Assembly (NCBI GenBank): GCA_900316795.1
Contig: ONEF01000006.1
Span: 1 to 64,000 of the forward strand
Direction: 5' to 3'
From: an uncultured Bacteroidales bacterium
Lineage (GTDB): Bacteria > Bacteroidota > Bacteroidia > Bacteroidales > UBA932
Length of the DNA stretch: 64,000 nt
The notes under the pieces are model-generated. The model was not told where the DNA came from. It saw nothing but the letters and a program-made list of their open reading frames with translations, and did not search any database. Made by a program: the position numbers and the translations under genes. Positions 62,164-64,000 of the stretch are shown one piece after another. The stretch's first letter is position 1. Each line of letters opens with the position of its first letter.

Positions 62164-64000
62164 ATGGAAAAAATGAAAATGCACACTCCGGATATCACCG
62201 AGATTAACATTGAGAAAATCGGACAACTTTTTCCGAATTGCCTTACCGAGAGGATTGGCGCGGATGGGAAGGTTGAAAGAGTTATCGATTTTGACATGCT
62301 CCGGCAGGAGCTCTCCAAGGAGATCGTGGAAGGGCCGCAGGAGAGGTATCAGTTTACTTGGCCGGATAAGAAGAAGGCCATCCGGCTGGCAAATACCCCG
62401 TCCACGATGACACTGCGTCCCTGCCGCGAAGAGAGTGTTGATTTCGATAATACCGAGAATCTCTATATCGAAGGTGACAATCTGGAGGTGCTGAAGCTTC
62501 TGCGGGAGGATTATCTTGGGAAGGTGAAGATGATTTATATTGACCCACCGTATAATACTGGGAATGATTTTGTGTATGAGGATGATTTTAGTTTGTCATC
62601 TGAAGCATATTCAGAATTATCCGGGCAGAATGACGCAGAAGGTAACAGGATGGTTCTGAATGCAGAAAGCAATGGCCGTTTCCATACAGACTGGCTCAAT
62701 ATGATCTATCCTCGGTTGAAGGTTGCTAAAGATTTTTTAAGTGAAGACGGCGTTATTTTTATCAGCATTGACGATCATGAGCAAGAGAATTTGAAGAAGG
62801 TCTGTGAAGAGGTTTTCGGGGGAAGAAACTTTATTGCAGAACTCATCTGGCAGAGGGCTTTCTCTCCGAAAAATGATGCGAAGTTTATTTCCAATAGTCA
62901 TGACTACATTCTGATGTTCGCGAAAAATATAGAGCGTTTCGTGATTGGAAGATTAGAAAGGACAGAAGAAGCCAACGCTCGTTATTCAAATCCTGATAAT
63001 GATCCACGCGGTGTCTGGATGTCAAGCGATATCTCAGTAAAAACATATAACGCAGAATGCGATTATCCTATAACGACCCCTTCGGGGAAAGTTATAGAGC
63101 CTCCAGCAGGACGCTGCTGGAGTCTCTCGAAAAATGCTTTTTTCGAGAGACTCCAAGATAATAGAATATGGTTTGGACCAAACGGTGATGGAACGCCTCG
63201 TATTAAACGTTTTCTAACCGATCTTAAATTTGATGGGATGGCCCCAACTTCTATTCTTCTGTTCAAAGAAGTTGGACACAGCCAAGAGGGTGCACAAGAA
63301 GTTGTTTCACTCTTCGGCGATAAAGGCGTTTTTGATGGGCCAAAACCTATCCGTTTAATGGAACGTCTCCTAACACTTGCAAATCTGCAAAAGGATTCCA
63401 TTGTGCTCGATTTCTTTTCCGGAAGTGCAACGACAGCCCATGCTGTCATGAAGCGTAATGTAGAGAAGAACTTGAACTGTAAATTTATCCTCGTACAACT
63501 ACCTGAAAAGGTAAGCGAGAAAAAGAAAGACCAAGGCTACAAAACCATCTGCGCCATTGGAAAAGAAAGAATACGAAGGGCAGCAAAGAAATTGCGTAAA
63601 GGGTTGGATAACAAGAATGTAAATGATGGGTTCTTTGCTGCTGGGGATTCAGAAATGAAACATGATTTCGGATTCCGTGTCCTTAAGCTCGATTCAAGTA
63701 ATATGGAAGATGTATATTATCGTCCAGAAGACTCTTCTGAAAGTACTCTTTTTGAAAGCAATGTCAAAGAAGGCCGAACTCCAGAAGATCTTCTTTTCCA
63801 AGTAATGCTGGAATGTAATCTTCCTCTTTCAGCGAAGATTCAAACTGAGAAGATTGCTGGGAAGGAAGTCTTTACAGTCAATAATGGCTATTTGATTGCC
63901 TGTTTCGATGAGGATATCAACGAAGATGTAATCAAGGTTATCGCCAAACGCAAACCGTATTATTTCGTAATGCGTGATAGTTCTCTTGCTTCGGACAATG
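62164..64000 (+). CDS. Type III (Mod-like) DNA methyltransferase, partial at window end
   Basis: The first 612 codons are visible and the 3' end is outside the window. Beta-class order: catalytic IDPPYNTGND (DPPY at 127-130), then SAM-binding DFFSGSATTAHAVM around 419-432. The central part (about 160-400) is the target-recognition region, with conserved blocks TPSGKVI and NRIWFG. It modifies adenine N6 in its recognition site, as for Mod subunits. It is the last visible gene of the helicase operon; a restriction (Res) subunit could lie just beyond the edge. Composition shifts to more AT-rich after about 62560. Confidence 0.9.
   Translation, partial: MEKMKMHTPDITEINIEKIGQLFPNCLTERIGADGKVERVIDFDMLRQELSKEIVEGPQERYQFTWPDKKKAIRLANTPSTMTLRPCREESVDFDNTENLYIEGDNLEVLKLLREDYLGKVKMIYIDPPYNTGNDFVYEDDFSLSSEAYSELSGQNDAEGNRMVLNAESNGRFHTDWLNMIYPRLKVAKDFLSEDGVIFISIDDHEQENLKKVCEEVFGGRNFIAELIWQRAFSPKNDAKFISNSHDYILMFAKNIERFVIGRLERTEEANARYSNPDNDPRGVWMSSDISVKTYNAECDYPITTPSGKVIEPPAGRCWSLSKNAFFERLQDNRIWFGPNGDGTPRIKRFLTDLKFDGMAPTSILLFKEVGHSQEGAQEVVSLFGDKGVFDGPKPIRLMERLLTLANLQKDSIVLDFFSGSATTAHAVMKRNVEKNLNCKFILVQLPEKVSEKKKDQGYKTICAIGKERIRRAAKKLRKGLDNKNVNDGFFAAGDSEMKHDFGFRVLKLDSSNMEDVYYRPEDSSESTLFESNVKEGRTPEDLLFQVMLECNLPLSAKIQTEKIAGKEVFTVNNGYLIACFDEDINEDVIKVIAKRKPYYFVMRDSSLASDN
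63069..63154. repeat. Three consecutive hairpins inside the methyltransferase gene
   Basis: TATAAC with CCCC-ttc-GGGG and GTTATA (63069-63096); CTCCAGCAG / CTGCTGGAG (63101-63122); and a perfect 16-base pair of arms GGAGTCTCTCGAAAAA (63119-63134) / its complement (63139-63154) with loop TGCT. The second and third share bases. All lie in the coding frame of the target-recognition region. Confidence 0.8.

Overview
The window looks like a chromosomal segment of a Bacteroidales bacterium. The evidence is the repeated Bacteroidetes-type -7 promoter element TAnnTTTG upstream of many genes, the serC-serA-DUF1015 cluster, an ExbB/ExbD operon whose ExbB has a signal peptide, many small signal-peptide or lipoprotein genes, and a Bacteroidetes-type radical SAM/lipoprotein pair. 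It opens inside the 3' end of a 5S rRNA gene, so an rRNA operon lies just to the left.

From 1 to about 41 kb the segment is gene-dense core genome: cation efflux, serine biosynthesis (serC, serA), flavoprotein and IMPACT-family genes, a LuxC-type acyl-CoA reductase, two SLC13-family transporters on either side of miaA, a cyclophilin, recQ, kdsD, an agmatinase-like enzyme, an FKBP lipoprotein, an MsbA-like exporter, an acyl-CoA ligase, dCMP deaminase, a CtpA-like protease, rpiB, truB, queA, dprA, a TatD hydrolase, asparaginase, ExbB/ExbD, an alkaline phosphatase-SGNH fusion, asnS, udk, a TonB-like protein and galE. Intergenic gaps are short. Terminators and promoters are visible at several operon borders.

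From 41 to 50 kb the content becomes accessory. There is a lipoprotein with 21 cysteines spaced almost exactly seven residues apart in two blocks. A flavodoxin-like gene follows, bracketed by two copies of a ~140-bp element with inverted-repeat ends. Then come short tandem repeats, a 54-codon ORF, a radical SAM/SPASM enzyme overlapping its partner lipoprotein gene, an AI-2E-family permease, and an 808-residue RING-like/TerD-like protein.

From 50 kb to the right edge the window is a defence-type island. A 125-bp direct repeat carrying a complete promoter occurs at 50127 and 56380 and drives different genes. The 6.1 kb between the copies holds a secreted hypothetical protein, fragments of hsdR, sbcD and DUF1016 (YhcG) genes, a DUF4143 ATPase, and an AlbA_2/WYL protein. 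After the second copy comes a tight operon: a PLD-like/SNF2 helicase, a DUF4391 protein, a DUF4365-like protein and a type III (Mod-like) DNA methyltransferase that runs off the end. This operon is the best candidate for an undescribed or poorly described composite restriction system. The cysteine-ladder lipoprotein is the most unusual single gene. All assignments come from reading motifs by eye; no database search was run.
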